From: Microbacterium luteolum | GTDB taxonomy: Bacteria; Actinomycetota; Actinomycetes; Actinomycetales; Microbacteriaceae | Length of the DNA: 64,000 bases | Direction of reading: 5' to 3' | Assembly: GCF_039533965.1 (NCBI RefSeq) | Contig: NZ_BAAAUN010000001.1 | Span: 682,001 to 746,000 of the forward strand | Part shown: positions 51,677 to 62,843 of the stretch, piece by piece | How positions within the stretch are numbered: position 1 is the first letter of the stretch | Layout of the letters: each line of letters opens with the position of its first letter | The notes under the pieces: model-generated | What the model was told of the DNA's origin: nothing | Databases searched by the model: none | What the model saw: the letters and a program-made list of their open reading frames with translations, nothing else | Position numbers and translations under genes: made by a program

Positions 51677-52333
51677 TCAGTCGGCGTCGATCGCCTCGAC
51701 CAGTCTCTCCTCGGCCGAGGAGAGATGCGCGGCGAGGAGATCGGCCGCACGATCGCCCTCGCCCGCGGCGACGGCTTCCAGCATCTCGGCGTGCTGCGCG
51801 GCGATCACCGCGGCGTCCAGCAGGCGCCGGCCCTGCACCTGGGCCATGCAGAGTCGTGCCTCGTCGAGGACGCTGCGATACATCCGCGCCGTCCGGTCGC
51901 TTCCGAGCGCGTCGATCAGCGCGGTGTGGAACCGCAGGTCGGGGTCGACGGTCGCGGCGTCGGGTCCGGGTGGCATCGCCAGAATCTCGGCGTTCGCCTC
52001 GAGAGCGGATGCCGGCACGGTGCGGGTGATCGCCAGCTCGCGGAGCGCGGCGCTCTCCAGTCGCGACCGCGTGCGGTAGACGTCGCGCACGGTCTCCGGA
52101 TCGATCCCCACGACACGTGCCGAGCGGTGCGCCGTGCGGACCAGCAGACCGCTGGCGACCAGCTGCTCGATCGCCGCCTTCGCGCTGGGGCGGGCCACAC
52201 CGAACGCCTCCGACACCGCGGCCTCGGTGAGCGGCGCACCGGAGCGGATCTCGCCGCTCAGGATGCGTCCACGGAGTCGGAGGGTGACGGCGTCGACCAC
52301 GCCGACGATCCCCAGGGCAGCATCCGTCGTCAT
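51677..52333 (-). CDS. GntR-family transcriptional regulator (FCD/FadR type)
   Basis: A 218-residue regulator. Winged helix at about 10-75 (SGAPLTEAAVSEAFGVARPSAKAAIEQLVASGLLVRT). The C-terminal FCD domain has the metal/ligand residues in DPDLRFHTALI, and LAQHAEMLEAVAAGEGDRAADLLAAHLSS with His pairs. Relatives sense lactate, gluconate or glycolate-type acids. It is divergent from the FAD/Fe-S dehydrogenase and a FadR-type operator lies at that promoter, so it most likely represses it. Confidence 0.9.
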   Translation of the reverse strand: MTTDAALGIVGVVDAVTLRLRGRILSGEIRSGAPLTEAAVSEAFGVARPSAKAAIEQLVASGLLVRTAHRSARVVGIDPETVRDVYRTRSRLESAALRELAITRTVPASALEANAEILAMPPGPDAATVDPDLRFHTALIDALGSDRTARMYRSVLDEARLCMAQVQGRRLLDAAVIAAQHAEMLEAVAAGEGDRAADLLAAHLSSAEERLVEAIDAD

Positions 52334-52365
52334 CCGAGCAGTCTATCCAGATCACCCGAAGTCAG

Positions 52366-52381
52366 TACACTTGTCAGACAA
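52366..52381 (+). promoter_or_regulatory. -10 box and FadR-type operator of the FAD/Fe-S dehydrogenase gene
   Basis: TACACT (52366-52371) is the likely -10 box. TTGTCAGACAA (52371-52381) is a perfect palindrome around one central base and fits the FCD-regulator consensus TNGTNNNACNA. It covers the expected transcription start, a repressor position. The encoded GntR protein is the obvious candidate. Confidence 0.7.
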
Positions 52382-52407
52382 TCCTTCGAGCGGAGCAGAG
52401 GAGCACC

Positions 52408-55242
52408 GTGCCGACCACACTCGCAGAACCGCTGGACCCTGCCCTGCTCGGGTCGTCGACCGAGGTCCACTCCCGATCGATCGACCGCTTCGCCCGGGCG
52501 CACGATGCCTCTCACTACCTCCTGATCCCCGACGCCGTCCTCTCCCCCGCGGATGCCGAAGGCGTCGCGCGCGCGTTCGGCGCCGTGCGCGCCGCGGGAC
52601 GGTCGATGACCTTCCGTTCCGGCGGCACCAGCCTCTCCGGACAGGGCGTGAGCGGCGACATCCTCGTGGACACCCGCAGCCACTTCCGCGAAATCCTCGT
52701 CGAGAACGACGGCGCGACCGTCCGGGTCGGCCCCGGTGCCACCGTCCGGCAGGTCAACACGCGCCTCGCGCGGTATCGCCGCAAGCTCGGCCCCGACCCC
52801 GCCAGCGAGATCGCGTGCACCATCGGCGGCGTCGTCGCCAACAACTCCAGCGGCATGGCGTGCGGCATCACCGAGAACTCGTACCAGACCATCGAGTCGA
52901 TGCGGATCGTCCTCCCCAGCGGCACGATCCTCGACACCGGAGATCCGGAGGCCGAGGCCCTGCTCCGCGCCGCCGAGCCTGCGCTCGTCGACGGACTGCT
53001 GGCGCTGCGCGACCGGCTCCTCGCCTCTCCCGAGCACGTCGCGTTCCTCCGGCAGCAGTTCTCCATGAAGAACACCATGGGATACGGACTCAACGCCCTC
53101 CTCGACTTCGATGACCCGGTGCGGATCCTCGAGCACCTCATCATCGGCTCGGAGGGCACCCTCGCCTTCGTCGCCGAGGCCAGTTTCCGGACGATCGAGG
53201 TGCGACCCGCCGTCGCCACCGGACTGCTCGTGTTCGAGACGCTCTCGGCCGCGATGACGGCGCTGCCCGACCTCGCGGATCTCGGGCTCGCCACCATCGA
53301 GCTGCTGGATGCGGCATCGCTCCGCGTCGCGCAGGACCTGAGCGACGTGCCGGCGACGATCGCGGAGATCGAGGTGCAGGGTCACGCCGCACTGCTCGTC
53401 GAGGTCCACTCCGACAGCGTGGACACACTCGTGCAGGCGAGCGCCACGGCTCAGGCGCACTTCGAATCGCTCCCGTTGGCCATCGCACCGCGCCTGACCA
53501 CGGATGCCGCGGAGCGAGCGGCGCTCTGGCACGTCAGGAAGGGGCTCTACACCGCCGTCGCCGGCGCGCGCCCCTCCGGCACGACCGCGCTCCTGGAAGA
53601 CATCGTCGTACCCGTCCCGCGCCTCCTCGCCACCTGCGAGCGGCTCATCGAGCTCTTCGCGGAGCACGGCTACGAAGGGTCCGTGATCTTCGGGCACGCG
53701 AAGGACGGGAACGTGCACTTCCTTCTCAACGAGCGCTTCGACGATCCCGAGAGCGTCGCCCGCTATCGCCGCTTCACCGATGACCTCGTCACCCTGGTGC
53801 TCTCGCAGCAGGGTTCCCTCAAGGCCGAGCACGGGACCGGCCGCATCATGGCCCCGTTCGTGCGGCGCCAGTACGGCGACGAGCTGACCGACATGATGTG
53901 GGAGATCAAGCGGCTGTTCGACCCCGACCTGATCCTCAACCCCGGCGTGGTGCTCTCCGATGACCCGGACTCGTACCTGGACGATCTCAAGCGGGTGCCG
54001 ACCGTCGAGAGCGAGGTCGACCGCTGCGTCGAGTGCGGCTACTGCGAGCCGACGTGCCCGAGCGTGAGCATCACGCTCACGCCGCGGCAGCGCATCGTGA
54101 TCCGCCGCGACATGGCCTGGGCCGAGGAGCAGGGCGACACCGCGCTGCTGCGGGACCTGCAGGCCGACTACGACTACGACGGCGTGCAGACCTGCGCGGT
54201 CGACGGCATGTGCGGCGTCGCCTGCCCCGTCGACATCAACACGGGCGATCTGGTCCGTCGGCTCCGCGCCGAGGAGTCGTCGAAGATCGAGGACACGTTC
54301 TGGGACGCGGCCGCCAAGGGCTGGGGCGCCGTCACACGCGTCGGCGGCACCGCCCTGACATTCGCCTCCGCGATGCCCGCTCCCCTCGTGAAGGGCGTGA
54401 CCCAGGTGGGGCGCGCCCTCCTCGGTGCCGACACCGTGCCCCTCTACGACGGCGGGCTGCCCCGTGGCGGCACGAAGGCCCCGGCAGCGCAGAACCCCGC
54501 CGACGCCCGAGCGGTCTTCTTCGGCGCGTGCATCGGCACGATGTTCGGGGCGGAGGGCCACGGCGAGGGCTCCCGCGATGCGGTCCGCGCTCTGCTCGAC
54601 CGAGCCGGCATCGCCGTCGTCATCCCCGAGGACACCGGCGGCATGTGCTGCGGCACCCCCTGGAAGTCGAAGGGGCACCTCGCGGGCTACGACCGGATGA
54701 CGGAGCGCGTGCTCTCGTCGCTGTGGGAGGCCAGCCGGCAGGGCGTGCTGCCGGTCGTGTGCGACGCGGCCTCCTGCACCGAGGGCCTGCACACGATGCT
54801 CGCGAAGTCCGTCGCTGAGTATCCGGAGTACGCAGAGCTCGTGATCGAGGATGCCACGACCTACATCGCCAGGGAGGTGCTCCCCAACCTCACCGTGGCC
54901 GCCAAGCTCGACAGCGTGGCAGTGCATCCGACCTGCTCGACGACCGCCCTGGGCGCGACCGGCGCACTCACCGAGATCGCCGCGGCCGTCGCCACCGAGG
55001 TGTTCGTTCCCGAGGGATGGGGATGCTGCGCCTTCGCCGGAGACCGCGGCATGCTGCATCCTGAGCTCACGGCCAGCGCCACAGCCGTCGAGTCGGCCGA
55101 GATCCGCGCGGCGGATGCCGACCGCGGCGGATTCGATGCCTTCGTCTCTGCGAACCGCACCTGCGAGATCGGCATGACCCGCGCGACCGGACAGCCGTAC
55201 CGCCACGTCGTCGAGGTGCTCGAAGAGCTCACCCGCGGCTGA
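52408..55242 (+). CDS. FAD-binding and Fe-S-binding D-lactate/glycolate-type dehydrogenase
   Basis: A 944-residue fusion. The N-terminal FAD_binding_4 domain has FRSGGTSLSGQGVSGDIL and TIGGVVANNSSGMACG; a FAD-linked oxidase C-terminal domain follows (VIFGHAKDGNVHFL). Then a ferredoxin-like domain: CVECGYCEPTCPS (about 539-551) and CAVDGMCGVACPVDINTGDLV (about 595-615). Two CCG modules end it (GGMCCGTPW near 744, GWGCCAFAGDRG near 870). It probably oxidises D-lactate or a related 2-hydroxy acid and passes electrons to quinone. GTG start with AGAGGAG upstream. Confidence 0.92.
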   Translation: MPTTLAEPLDPALLGSSTEVHSRSIDRFARAHDASHYLLIPDAVLSPADAEGVARAFGAVRAAGRSMTFRSGGTSLSGQGVSGDILVDTRSHFREILVENDGATVRVGPGATVRQVNTRLARYRRKLGPDPASEIACTIGGVVANNSSGMACGITENSYQTIESMRIVLPSGTILDTGDPEAEALLRAAEPALVDGLLALRDRLLASPEHVAFLRQQFSMKNTMGYGLNALLDFDDPVRILEHLIIGSEGTLAFVAEASFRTIEVRPAVATGLLVFETLSAAMTALPDLADLGLATIELLDAASLRVAQDLSDVPATIAEIEVQGHAALLVEVHSDSVDTLVQASATAQAHFESLPLAIAPRLTTDAAERAALWHVRKGLYTAVAGARPSGTTALLEDIVVPVPRLLATCERLIELFAEHGYEGSVIFGHAKDGNVHFLLNERFDDPESVARYRRFTDDLVTLVLSQQGSLKAEHGTGRIMAPFVRRQYGDELTDMMWEIKRLFDPDLILNPGVVLSDDPDSYLDDLKRVPTVESEVDRCVECGYCEPTCPSVSITLTPRQRIVIRRDMAWAEEQGDTALLRDLQADYDYDGVQTCAVDGMCGVACPVDINTGDLVRRLRAEESSKIEDTFWDAAAKGWGAVTRVGGTALTFASAMPAPLVKGVTQVGRALLGADTVPLYDGGLPRGGTKAPAAQNPADARAVFFGACIGTMFGAEGHGEGSRDAVRALLDRAGIAVVIPEDTGGMCCGTPWKSKGHLAGYDRMTERVLSSLWEASRQGVLPVVCDAASCTEGLHTMLAKSVAEYPEYAELVIEDATTYIAREVLPNLTVAAKLDSVAVHPTCSTTALGATGALTEIAAAVATEVFVPEGWGCCAFAGDRGMLHPELTASATAVESAEIRAADADRGGFDAFVSANRTCEIGMTRATGQPYRHVVEVLEELTRG

Positions 55243-55250
55243 GACGAAAG

Positions 55251-55280
55251 AACGGGCACCCCCGCGAAGGGGTGCCCGTT
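55251..55280. terminator. Bidirectional terminator between the dehydrogenase and ilvC
   Basis: Perfect 12-bp stem AACGGGCACCCC (55251-55262) with GGGGTGCCCGTT (55269-55280), loop CGCGAA, in a convergent intergenic space. TCTCTT follows on the plus side and TTTCGTC on the minus. Confidence 0.85.
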
Positions 55281-55300
55281 CTCTCTTGGATCAGATCAGA

Positions 55301-56888
<1,588 letters not shown>

Positions 56889-56891
56889 GGA

Positions 56892-58694
56892 TCAGTCCTC
56901 CTCGTCGAACGTGGGCGCGTGGTCGCGCGCGTACTGGACATAGCTGTTGCTGACTCCCTGCGGAACCATCGGCCACACCATGGCGTCGGCGCTCACCACG
57001 AAGTCGATCACGACCGGTCGGTCGTTGGTCTCGAGGGCGAGCTTGATGGCGGCGTCGACGTCTTCCGCCTTCTCCACCCGGATCGCCAGGCATCCGTAGG
57101 CCTCGCCGAGCTTGACGAAGTCGGGGATGCGCACGGTGCCGTGCCCCGTGTTGAGGTCGGTGTTGGAGTGACGGCCGTCGTAGAACAGCGTCTGCCACTG
57201 GCGCACCATGCCCAGCGAGGAGTTGTTGATGATCGCGACCTTGATCGGGATGTTGTTGATCGTGCAGGTGGCGAGTTCCTGGTTGGTCATCTGGAAGCAG
57301 CCGTCGCCGTCGATCGCCCACACGTGGCGGTCAGGCTCGGCGACCTTCGCCCCCATCGCGGCGGGAACGGAGTAGCCCATCGTGCCGGCTCCGCCCGAGT
57401 TCAGCCACGCGTTGGGGCGCTCGTACTTGATGAACTGCGCCGCCCACATCTGGTGCTGACCGACGCCGGCGACGTAGACGCCCTCCGGTCCGGTGAGCTC
57501 GCCGATGCGCTGGATCACGTACTGCGGAGCGAGCAGACCGTCGTCCGGGGGCGTGTAGCCGAGGGGGAACTCCCCCCGCAGGCCGTCGAGGTACGACCAC
57601 CACTCCGAGATGTCGGGCTGCGTGCTGCCGACGACACCGCGGAACGCGGCATCCAGGTCGATCAGCACGTCGCGCACGTCGCCCACGATCGGCACGTCGG
57701 CGTTGCGGATCTTGGAGATCTCCGCCGGATCGATGTCGACGTGCACGACCTTCGCATGAGGTGCGAAGTCCGCGGCCTTCCCGGTGACACGGTCATCGAA
57801 TCGTGCGCCGAGGGCGACGATGAGATCGGACTCCTGGAGCGCGAGCACGGCCGGAACCGTACCGTGCATACCCGGCATGCCGAGATGCTGCTGGTGGGAG
57901 TCGGGGAACACCCCTCGTGCCATCAGCGTCGTCACCACCGGCGCGTTGGTCGACTCGGCGAGTGCCAGCAGCTCGGCTGCCGCGCGACCGCGCACCACAC
58001 CGCCGCCGACGTACAGCACCGGCTTCTTGGCTTCGGCGAGCAGGGCGGCAGCGGCCTGGATCTGCTTGCCGTGGGCCTTGGTCACCGGACGGTAGCCCGG
58101 CAGATCGACCTTAGGCGGCCAGATGAACGGCGCCGACTTCTGCTGCGCGTCCTTCGTGATGTCGACGAGCACCGGCCCGGGACGTCCCGTGGAGGCGATC
58201 TCGAAGGCGGCAGCGAGGGCACCGGGGATCTCGGAAGGCTCCTTCACCAGGAACGAGTGCTTCGTGATCGGCATGGTGATGCCGACGATGTCGGCCTCCT
58301 GGAACGCGTCCGTGCCCATCAGGTGGCTGAACACCTGGCCGGTGATCGCGACGATCGGCACGGAGTCCATGTAGGCGTCCGCGATCGCGGTCACGAGGTT
58401 GGTCGCTCCGGGGCCCGAGGTCGCGATCGCGACACCGGTGCGTCCGCTCGCCGAGGCATAGCCCTCAGCGGCGTGACCCGCGCCCTGTTCGTGGCGCACG
58501 AGGATGTGCCGGACGGTGTCGTCGTCGAGCAGAGGGTCGTAGACGGGCATGATCGTGCCGCCGGGGATGCCGAAGACGTCGGTCACCCCGAGAAGCCCGA
58601 GAGAGCGGACGACGGCCTCAGCGCCCGTGAGCTCGGGAGAAGCGGCCTTCTGGGACGGTGGCCGTGGAACGGCCGGGGCGGAGTCAGCAGTCAT
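56892..58694 (-). CDS. ilvB: Acetolactate synthase catalytic subunit
   Basis: ThDP-dependent enzyme joining two pyruvates to acetolactate, or pyruvate with 2-oxobutyrate. The 600 residues contain the N-terminal [18 protein letters not shown] with the catalytic Glu in [13 protein letters not shown], the FAD region and the C-terminal ThDP motif [19 protein letters not shown]...IINNSS (GDG...NN). Residues 1-20 are a Pro/Ala-rich extension. It starts 48 bases after ilvD. No separate leader peptide is visible in that gap. Confidence 0.96.
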   Translation of the reverse strand: MTADSAPAVPRPPSQKAASPELTGAEAVVRSLGLLGVTDVFGIPGGTIMPVYDPLLDDDTVRHILVRHEQGAGHAAEGYASASGRTGVAIATSGPGATNLVTAIADAYMDSVPIVAITGQVFSHLMGTDAFQEADIVGITMPITKHSFLVKEPSEIPGALAAAFEIASTGRPGPVLVDITKDAQQKSAPFIWPPKVDLPGYRPVTKAHGKQIQAAAALLAEAKKPVLYVGGGVVRGRAAAELLALAESTNAPVVTTLMARGVFPDSHQQHLGMPGMHGTVPAVLALQESDLIVALGARFDDRVTGKAADFAPHAKVVHVDIDPAEISKIRNADVPIVGDVRDVLIDLDAAFRGVVGSTQPDISEWWSYLDGLRGEFPLGYTPPDDGLLAPQYVIQRIGELTGPEGVYVAGVGQHQMWAAQFIKYERPNAWLNSGGAGTMGYSVPAAMGAKVAEPDRHVWAIDGDGCFQMTNQELATCTINNIPIKVAIINNSSLGMVRQWQTLFYDGRHSNTDLNTGHGTVRIPDFVKLGEAYGCLAIRVEKAEDVDAAIKLALETNDRPVVIDFVVSADAMVWPMVPQGVSNSYVQYARDHAPTFDEED

Positions 58695-58742
58695 GTCTTT
58701 CCTTGATGATCTGAGATTTCGTCAGCGAGGGGCCGACGTGGA

Positions 58743-60461
58743 TCACCCGGTCGTCGCGCCTTCTGCAGCGGAACGCACGAGTCGTGAGTACTTGGCAAGA
58801 ACACCACGGGTGTAACGCGGGGGAAGCGGCTCCCAGCCAGAGCGGCGGGAGGCGAGCTCAGCGTCGTCGACGAGTAGGTCGAGAGAGCGAGCTGCGATAT
58901 CGACCCGTATCAGATCACCATCGCGCACGAAGGCGATAGGACCTGCGTCCACCGCTTCGGGTGCTATGTGGCCGATGCACAGGCCGGTTGTGCCGCCTGA
59001 GAATCGTCCGTCAGTTAAGAGTAGTACATCTTTTCCGAGCCCAGCGCCCTTGATGGCCGCGGTGATGGCCAGCATCTCGCGCATGCCCGGTCCGCCCTTG
59101 GGACCTTCGTAGCGGATCACGATCACGGTGCCCGGTTCGATCTCGCCCTCGGCGACGGCGTCCATCGCGGCGCGCTCGCGCTCGAACACTCGCGCCGGGC
59201 CCTCGAAGACGGCGGCGTCGAACCCGGCGGTCTTGACGACCGCGCCCTCCGGCGCCAGCGAGCCGTGCAGGATCGTGAGGCCGCCCGTGGCATGGATCGG
59301 GTTGTCGAAGGTGTGGATGACGGTGCCGTCGATCGGCTGCGGGTCGAGCTCGGCCAGGTTCTCGGCGAGCGTCTTGCCGGTGACCGTGAGCGCGTCGCCG
59401 TGCAGCAGCCCCTCGTCGAGCATGGCCTTCATGATCACCGGGATGCCGCCGTGGCGGTCGACGTCGTTCATGACGTACTTGCCGAAGGGCTTCATGTCCG
59501 CGACGTGCGGAACCTTGTCGCCGATGCGGTTGAAGTCGTGGAGGTTCAGGTCGACCTCCGCCTCGCGGGCGATCGCGAGGAGGTGCAGGACCACGTTGGT
59601 CGAGCCGCCGAGAGCCATCGCGAGCGCGATCGCGTTCTCGAACGCCTCCTTCGTCAGGATGTCGCGGGTGGTGATGCCCTGGCGGAGCAGGTTGACCACG
59701 GCCTCTCCGGAGCGGTGCGCGTAGTAGTCGCGACGACGGTCCGCCGCGGGCGGCGCAGCGGAGCCGGGGAGGCTGAGCCCGAGCGCCTCGGCGACGGATG
59801 CCATCGTGTTGGCCGTGTACATGCCGCCGCAGGCGCCTTCACCCGGTGCGATCGCGCACTCGATGCGCTTCAGGTCCTCTTCGCTCATGAGGCCGGCCCG
59901 GCACGCGCCGACCGCCTCGAACGAGTCGATGATCGTGACGTCCTTCTCGGTGCCGTCCGACAGCTTCACCCAGCCGGGAGCGATCGACCCCGCGTACAGG
60001 AAGACGCTGGACAGATCGAGGCGGGCGCTGGCCATGAGCATGCCGGGGATCGACTTGTCGCAGCCGGCGAGCAGGACGGAGCCGTCGAGGCGCTCGGCCA
60101 TCATGACGGTCTCCACCGAGTCGGCGATGACCTCGCGCGACACGAGCGAGAAGTGCATGCCCTCATGCCCCATCGAGATTCCGTCCGAGACGGAGATCGT
60201 GCCGAACTGCAGCGGATAGCCCCCGCCGGAGTGCACGCCCTCCTTCGCGCCCTGCGCGAGCCGGTCGAGGCTCAGGTTGCAGGGCGTGATCTCGTTCCAG
60301 CTGGAGGCGATGCCGATCTGCGGCTTCTCCCAGTCCGCGTCGCCCATGCCGACCGCGCGGAGCATGCCGCGGGAGGTCGTCGCCTCGATGCCGTCGGTGA
60401 CGACGCGGCTGCGGGGCTTGATGTCGATGGACGCGCTGGGAGAAGGATCGTGCGTGGACAT
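58743..60461 (-). CDS. ilvD: Dihydroxy-acid dehydratase
   Basis: Third step of valine/isoleucine synthesis: dehydrates the dihydroxy acid to the 2-oxo acid using an Fe-S cluster. The 572-residue product has the cluster cysteines in [12 protein letters not shown] and [12 protein letters not shown], and [14 protein letters not shown] near the C-terminus. The ATG at 60461 is six bases after TAGACT, giving it its own leaderless promoter whose first three bases are the otsB stop codon. It heads the ilvD-ilvB-ilvN-ilvC run. Confidence 0.95.
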   Translation of the reverse strand: MSTHDPSPSASIDIKPRSRVVTDGIEATTSRGMLRAVGMGDADWEKPQIGIASSWNEITPCNLSLDRLAQGAKEGVHSGGGYPLQFGTISVSDGISMGHEGMHFSLVSREVIADSVETVMMAERLDGSVLLAGCDKSIPGMLMASARLDLSSVFLYAGSIAPGWVKLSDGTEKDVTIIDSFEAVGACRAGLMSEEDLKRIECAIAPGEGACGGMYTANTMASVAEALGLSLPGSAAPPAADRRRDYYAHRSGEAVVNLLRQGITTRDILTKEAFENAIALAMALGGSTNVVLHLLAIAREAEVDLNLHDFNRIGDKVPHVADMKPFGKYVMNDVDRHGGIPVIMKAMLDEGLLHGDALTVTGKTLAENLAELDPQPIDGTVIHTFDNPIHATGGLTILHGSLAPEGAVVKTAGFDAAVFEGPARVFERERAAMDAVAEGEIEPGTVIVIRYEGPKGGPGMREMLAITAAIKGAGLGKDVLLLTDGRFSGGTTGLCIGHIAPEAVDAGPIAFVRDGDLIRVDIAARSLDLLVDDAELASRRSGWEPLPPRYTRGVLAKYSRLVRSAAEGATTG

Positions 60462-60467
60462 GACCGA

Positions 60468-60473
60468 AGTCTA
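60468..60473 (-). promoter_or_regulatory. ilvD -10 box overlapping the otsB stop codon
   Basis: TAGACT on the minus strand; its TAG (60471-60473) is the otsB stop. Six bases then lead to the ilvD ATG, the leaderless spacing. Confidence 0.5.
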
Positions 60474-61268
60474 TTCCCGGAGCGAGGAGCGCTCGTCCGC
60501 GAGTGCCTCCAGAAGCTCGCCGATCTGTTGTGGGTTCTCCACACGCAGGATCGCGGCGCTGTCCCCCGGCCCCACGCGCACGCCGAGATCGCCCGGCTGC
60601 AGCACCCGCATGGCGTCCTCGTCGGTCACGTCGTCGCCGGCGAACAGGATGCCGGTGGCGTCGAAGCGCTCTCGCAGGGCCGCGACCGCGGCATCCTTCC
60701 CCTCGGTGCGCGAAGAGAACTCCAGCACGCGGTGCCCCGCACGACGGCGCCAGTGCGGGAACCGCTCGGCGACGAGCGCATCGATCTCCGCGAACACGCG
60801 CTCCTCGGTGTCGCGGTCGGCGCGTCGGGTGTGCACGCCCATCCCGAAGGTCTTGGGCTCGAACTCGGCTCCCTCGTAGCGCTCGATGATGGGGCGGGCC
60901 GCGGCCCACAGCTCTTCGCGCGCACCGTCCTCGGTCGCCTCCCCCGTCGCCGCGGCTTCACCCTCGCCCGGGAACCAGTACTGGGCGCCGTGCGATCCGG
61001 CGAGCGCGATGACCGAGTCGTCGTCGTGCTCGGTGATCACCCGGAGGTCGTGCATGCTGCGTCCGGAGACGTAGGCGACCACGGTGTCGGGCAGCGCGGC
61101 GAGTCTGGCCACCTGCGTCGCGACGTCCGGGAGCGCCCGTGCCGCCATGGGGTCGGGCACGAGGGGGGACGCGGTGCCGTCGAAGTCGAGGGCGACGACC
61201 AGGCGGGGCGTCGCGGCGAGGGCCGACAGGTCGGCGTCGGGGGCTCCGGGGGTCCAGGCGCGGGTCAC
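60471..61268 (-). CDS. otsB: Trehalose-phosphatase
   Basis: HAD-superfamily phosphatase that releases trehalose from trehalose 6-phosphate. Motif I DFDGTASPL (28-36; nucleophile Asp28), motif II VSGRS and motif IV GDDVTDEDAM are intact in 265 residues. The start is the GTG at 61268 with a clear ribosome site (GGAG, five-base spacer). The frame stays open upstream to an ATG at 61352 through a repeat that would encode 21 Thr in a row; that extension overlaps otsA and is probably not made. Confidence 0.93.
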   Translation of the reverse strand: MTRAWTPGAPDADLSALAATPRLVVALDFDGTASPLVPDPMAARALPDVATQVARLAALPDTVVAYVSGRSMHDLRVITEHDDDSVIALAGSHGAQYWFPGEGEAAATGEATEDGAREELWAAARPIIERYEGAEFEPKTFGMGVHTRRADRDTEERVFAEIDALVAERFPHWRRRAGHRVLEFSSRTEGKDAAVAALRERFDATGILFAGDDVTDEDAMRVLQPGDLGVRVGPGDSAAILRVENPQQIGELLEALADERSSLRE

Positions 61269-61278
61269 GTGTTCTCCA

Positions 61279-61340
<62 letters not shown>

Positions 61341-61341
61341 G

Positions 61342-62772
61342 TCAGCGTGCATCGCGCGCCGCGCTGAGGGCCGACAGGAAGGAGTCGGACCAGGCGTTCA
61401 CGTCGTGTTCGAGCACTCGGCGGCGCATCGACCGCATCCGCTTCCCCTGCTCTCTCGGCGGCATCTCGACAGCACGCATGATCGCCTCCTTGAGGCCTTC
61501 GATGTCGTGCGGGTTCACCTGGATCGCACTGCCGAGCTCGTCGGCGGCGCCGGCGAACTCGCTCAGCACCAGTACGCCCCGATTGTCGATCCGGGTGGCG
61601 ACGTACTCCTTGGCCACGAGGTTCATGCCGTCGCGCAGTGCCGTCACGAGCATCACGTCGGCCGCGAGGTACAGGGCGACCATCTCCTCACGGGGGAATC
61701 CCTGGTGCAGATAGCGGATGGCCGTGTGACCCATGGTGTCGGTGTCGCCGTTGATGCGGCTGACGGCGAGTTCGATCTCGTCGCGGAGGTTCGCGTACGC
61801 GTCGACGCGCTCGCGACTGGGGCTCGCCACCTGCACGAGGGTCACGTCCTCGACCGAGAGGGCCCTGGATGCCAGCAGCTCTCCGTAGGCCTTGACCCGG
61901 TGCCCGATGCCCTTGGTGTAGTCGAGACGGTCCACTCCGAGGAGGATGCGCTTGGGGTTGCCGAGGCTCTCCCGGATCTCGACGGCACGTGCCTGGATGT
62001 CGGGTCGCGCGGCGAGCTCGAGGTACGGCACCGTGTCGATCGAGATCGGGAAGGCCTTCACCAGCGCTCGGTGGGACTCTCCCCTGTCATCGATCTCTCC
62101 GTTGCCCGACGGCACCGTGACGGTCGAGGCCTTGATGTCGTACTTCAACCGACGCCGGATGGCGTTGAGGAAGTTGGTGGCGTCGGTCGCACGCTGGAAG
62201 CCGATCACATCGGCTCCGAGGAGACCGCGCAGCACCTGTCCGCGCCACGGCAGCTGGGCGTACAGGCCGTGCGTCGGGAACGGGATGTGGTGGAAGTAGC
62301 CGATCGTCACGTCGGGGCGCAGTGCGCGCACCATCTGCGGCACGAGCTGCAGCTGGTAGTCGTGCACCCAGACGGTGCCGCCCTGCGCCACAGCCGCCGC
62401 GGCGGCATCCGCGAACCGGCGGTTGACCGACACGTACGCGTCCCACCACTCGCGGTGGTACTGGGGAGGCGCGATGACGTCGTGATACAGCGGCCAGATG
62501 GTGTCGTTGGAGAAGCCTTCGTAGTACTCCGCGATCTCCTGCTCGCTCAACGGGATCGGGATCAGTCGCAGACCCCCGGAGGTGAAGGGCTTGAGCTCGA
62601 GATCAGGCTGTCCGGCCCATCCGACCCAGGCGCCGTTCACTCCCTGCATCACGGGCTCGAGCGCGGCGACCAGTCCACCGGGCGACGTGCGCCACACCTC
62701 TTCGCCGTCGGGACCCGGAACACGGTCGACGGGCAGCCGATTGGCGACCACGACGAAATCTGCGGCGGCCAT
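61342..62772 (-). CDS. otsA: Alpha,alpha-trehalose-phosphate synthase
   Basis: GT20 glycosyltransferase making trehalose 6-phosphate from UDP-glucose and glucose 6-phosphate. The 476-residue protein opens FVVVANRLPVDRV, has the GGLVAALEP loop, VWVHDYQLQLVPQMVR (acceptor site) and LGVDRLDYTKGI (donor-phosphate Arg/Lys), and ends with the DGMNLVAKEYVA motif. GAGGAG precedes the ATG. It forms an otsA-otsB pair for osmotic or desiccation protection. Confidence 0.95.
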   Translation of the reverse strand: MAAADFVVVANRLPVDRVPGPDGEEVWRTSPGGLVAALEPVMQGVNGAWVGWAGQPDLELKPFTSGGLRLIPIPLSEQEIAEYYEGFSNDTIWPLYHDVIAPPQYHREWWDAYVSVNRRFADAAAAAVAQGGTVWVHDYQLQLVPQMVRALRPDVTIGYFHHIPFPTHGLYAQLPWRGQVLRGLLGADVIGFQRATDATNFLNAIRRRLKYDIKASTVTVPSGNGEIDDRGESHRALVKAFPISIDTVPYLELAARPDIQARAVEIRESLGNPKRILLGVDRLDYTKGIGHRVKAYGELLASRALSVEDVTLVQVASPSRERVDAYANLRDEIELAVSRINGDTDTMGHTAIRYLHQGFPREEMVALYLAADVMLVTALRDGMNLVAKEYVATRIDNRGVLVLSEFAGAADELGSAIQVNPHDIEGLKEAIMRAVEMPPREQGKRMRSMRRRVLEHDVNAWSDSFLSALSAARDAR

Positions 62773-62843
62773 GATGACTCCTCACGCCAGGGGTTGGGTT
62801 CTCCCCAGGCTACCGAGGTTGCCGCGCGCGTTTCGCCAGGTCG

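Noticed and set aside
58695..58742. Leader-peptide attenuator for ilvB
   Set aside because: The 48-base gap has no run of Val, Leu or Ile codons and no hairpin.
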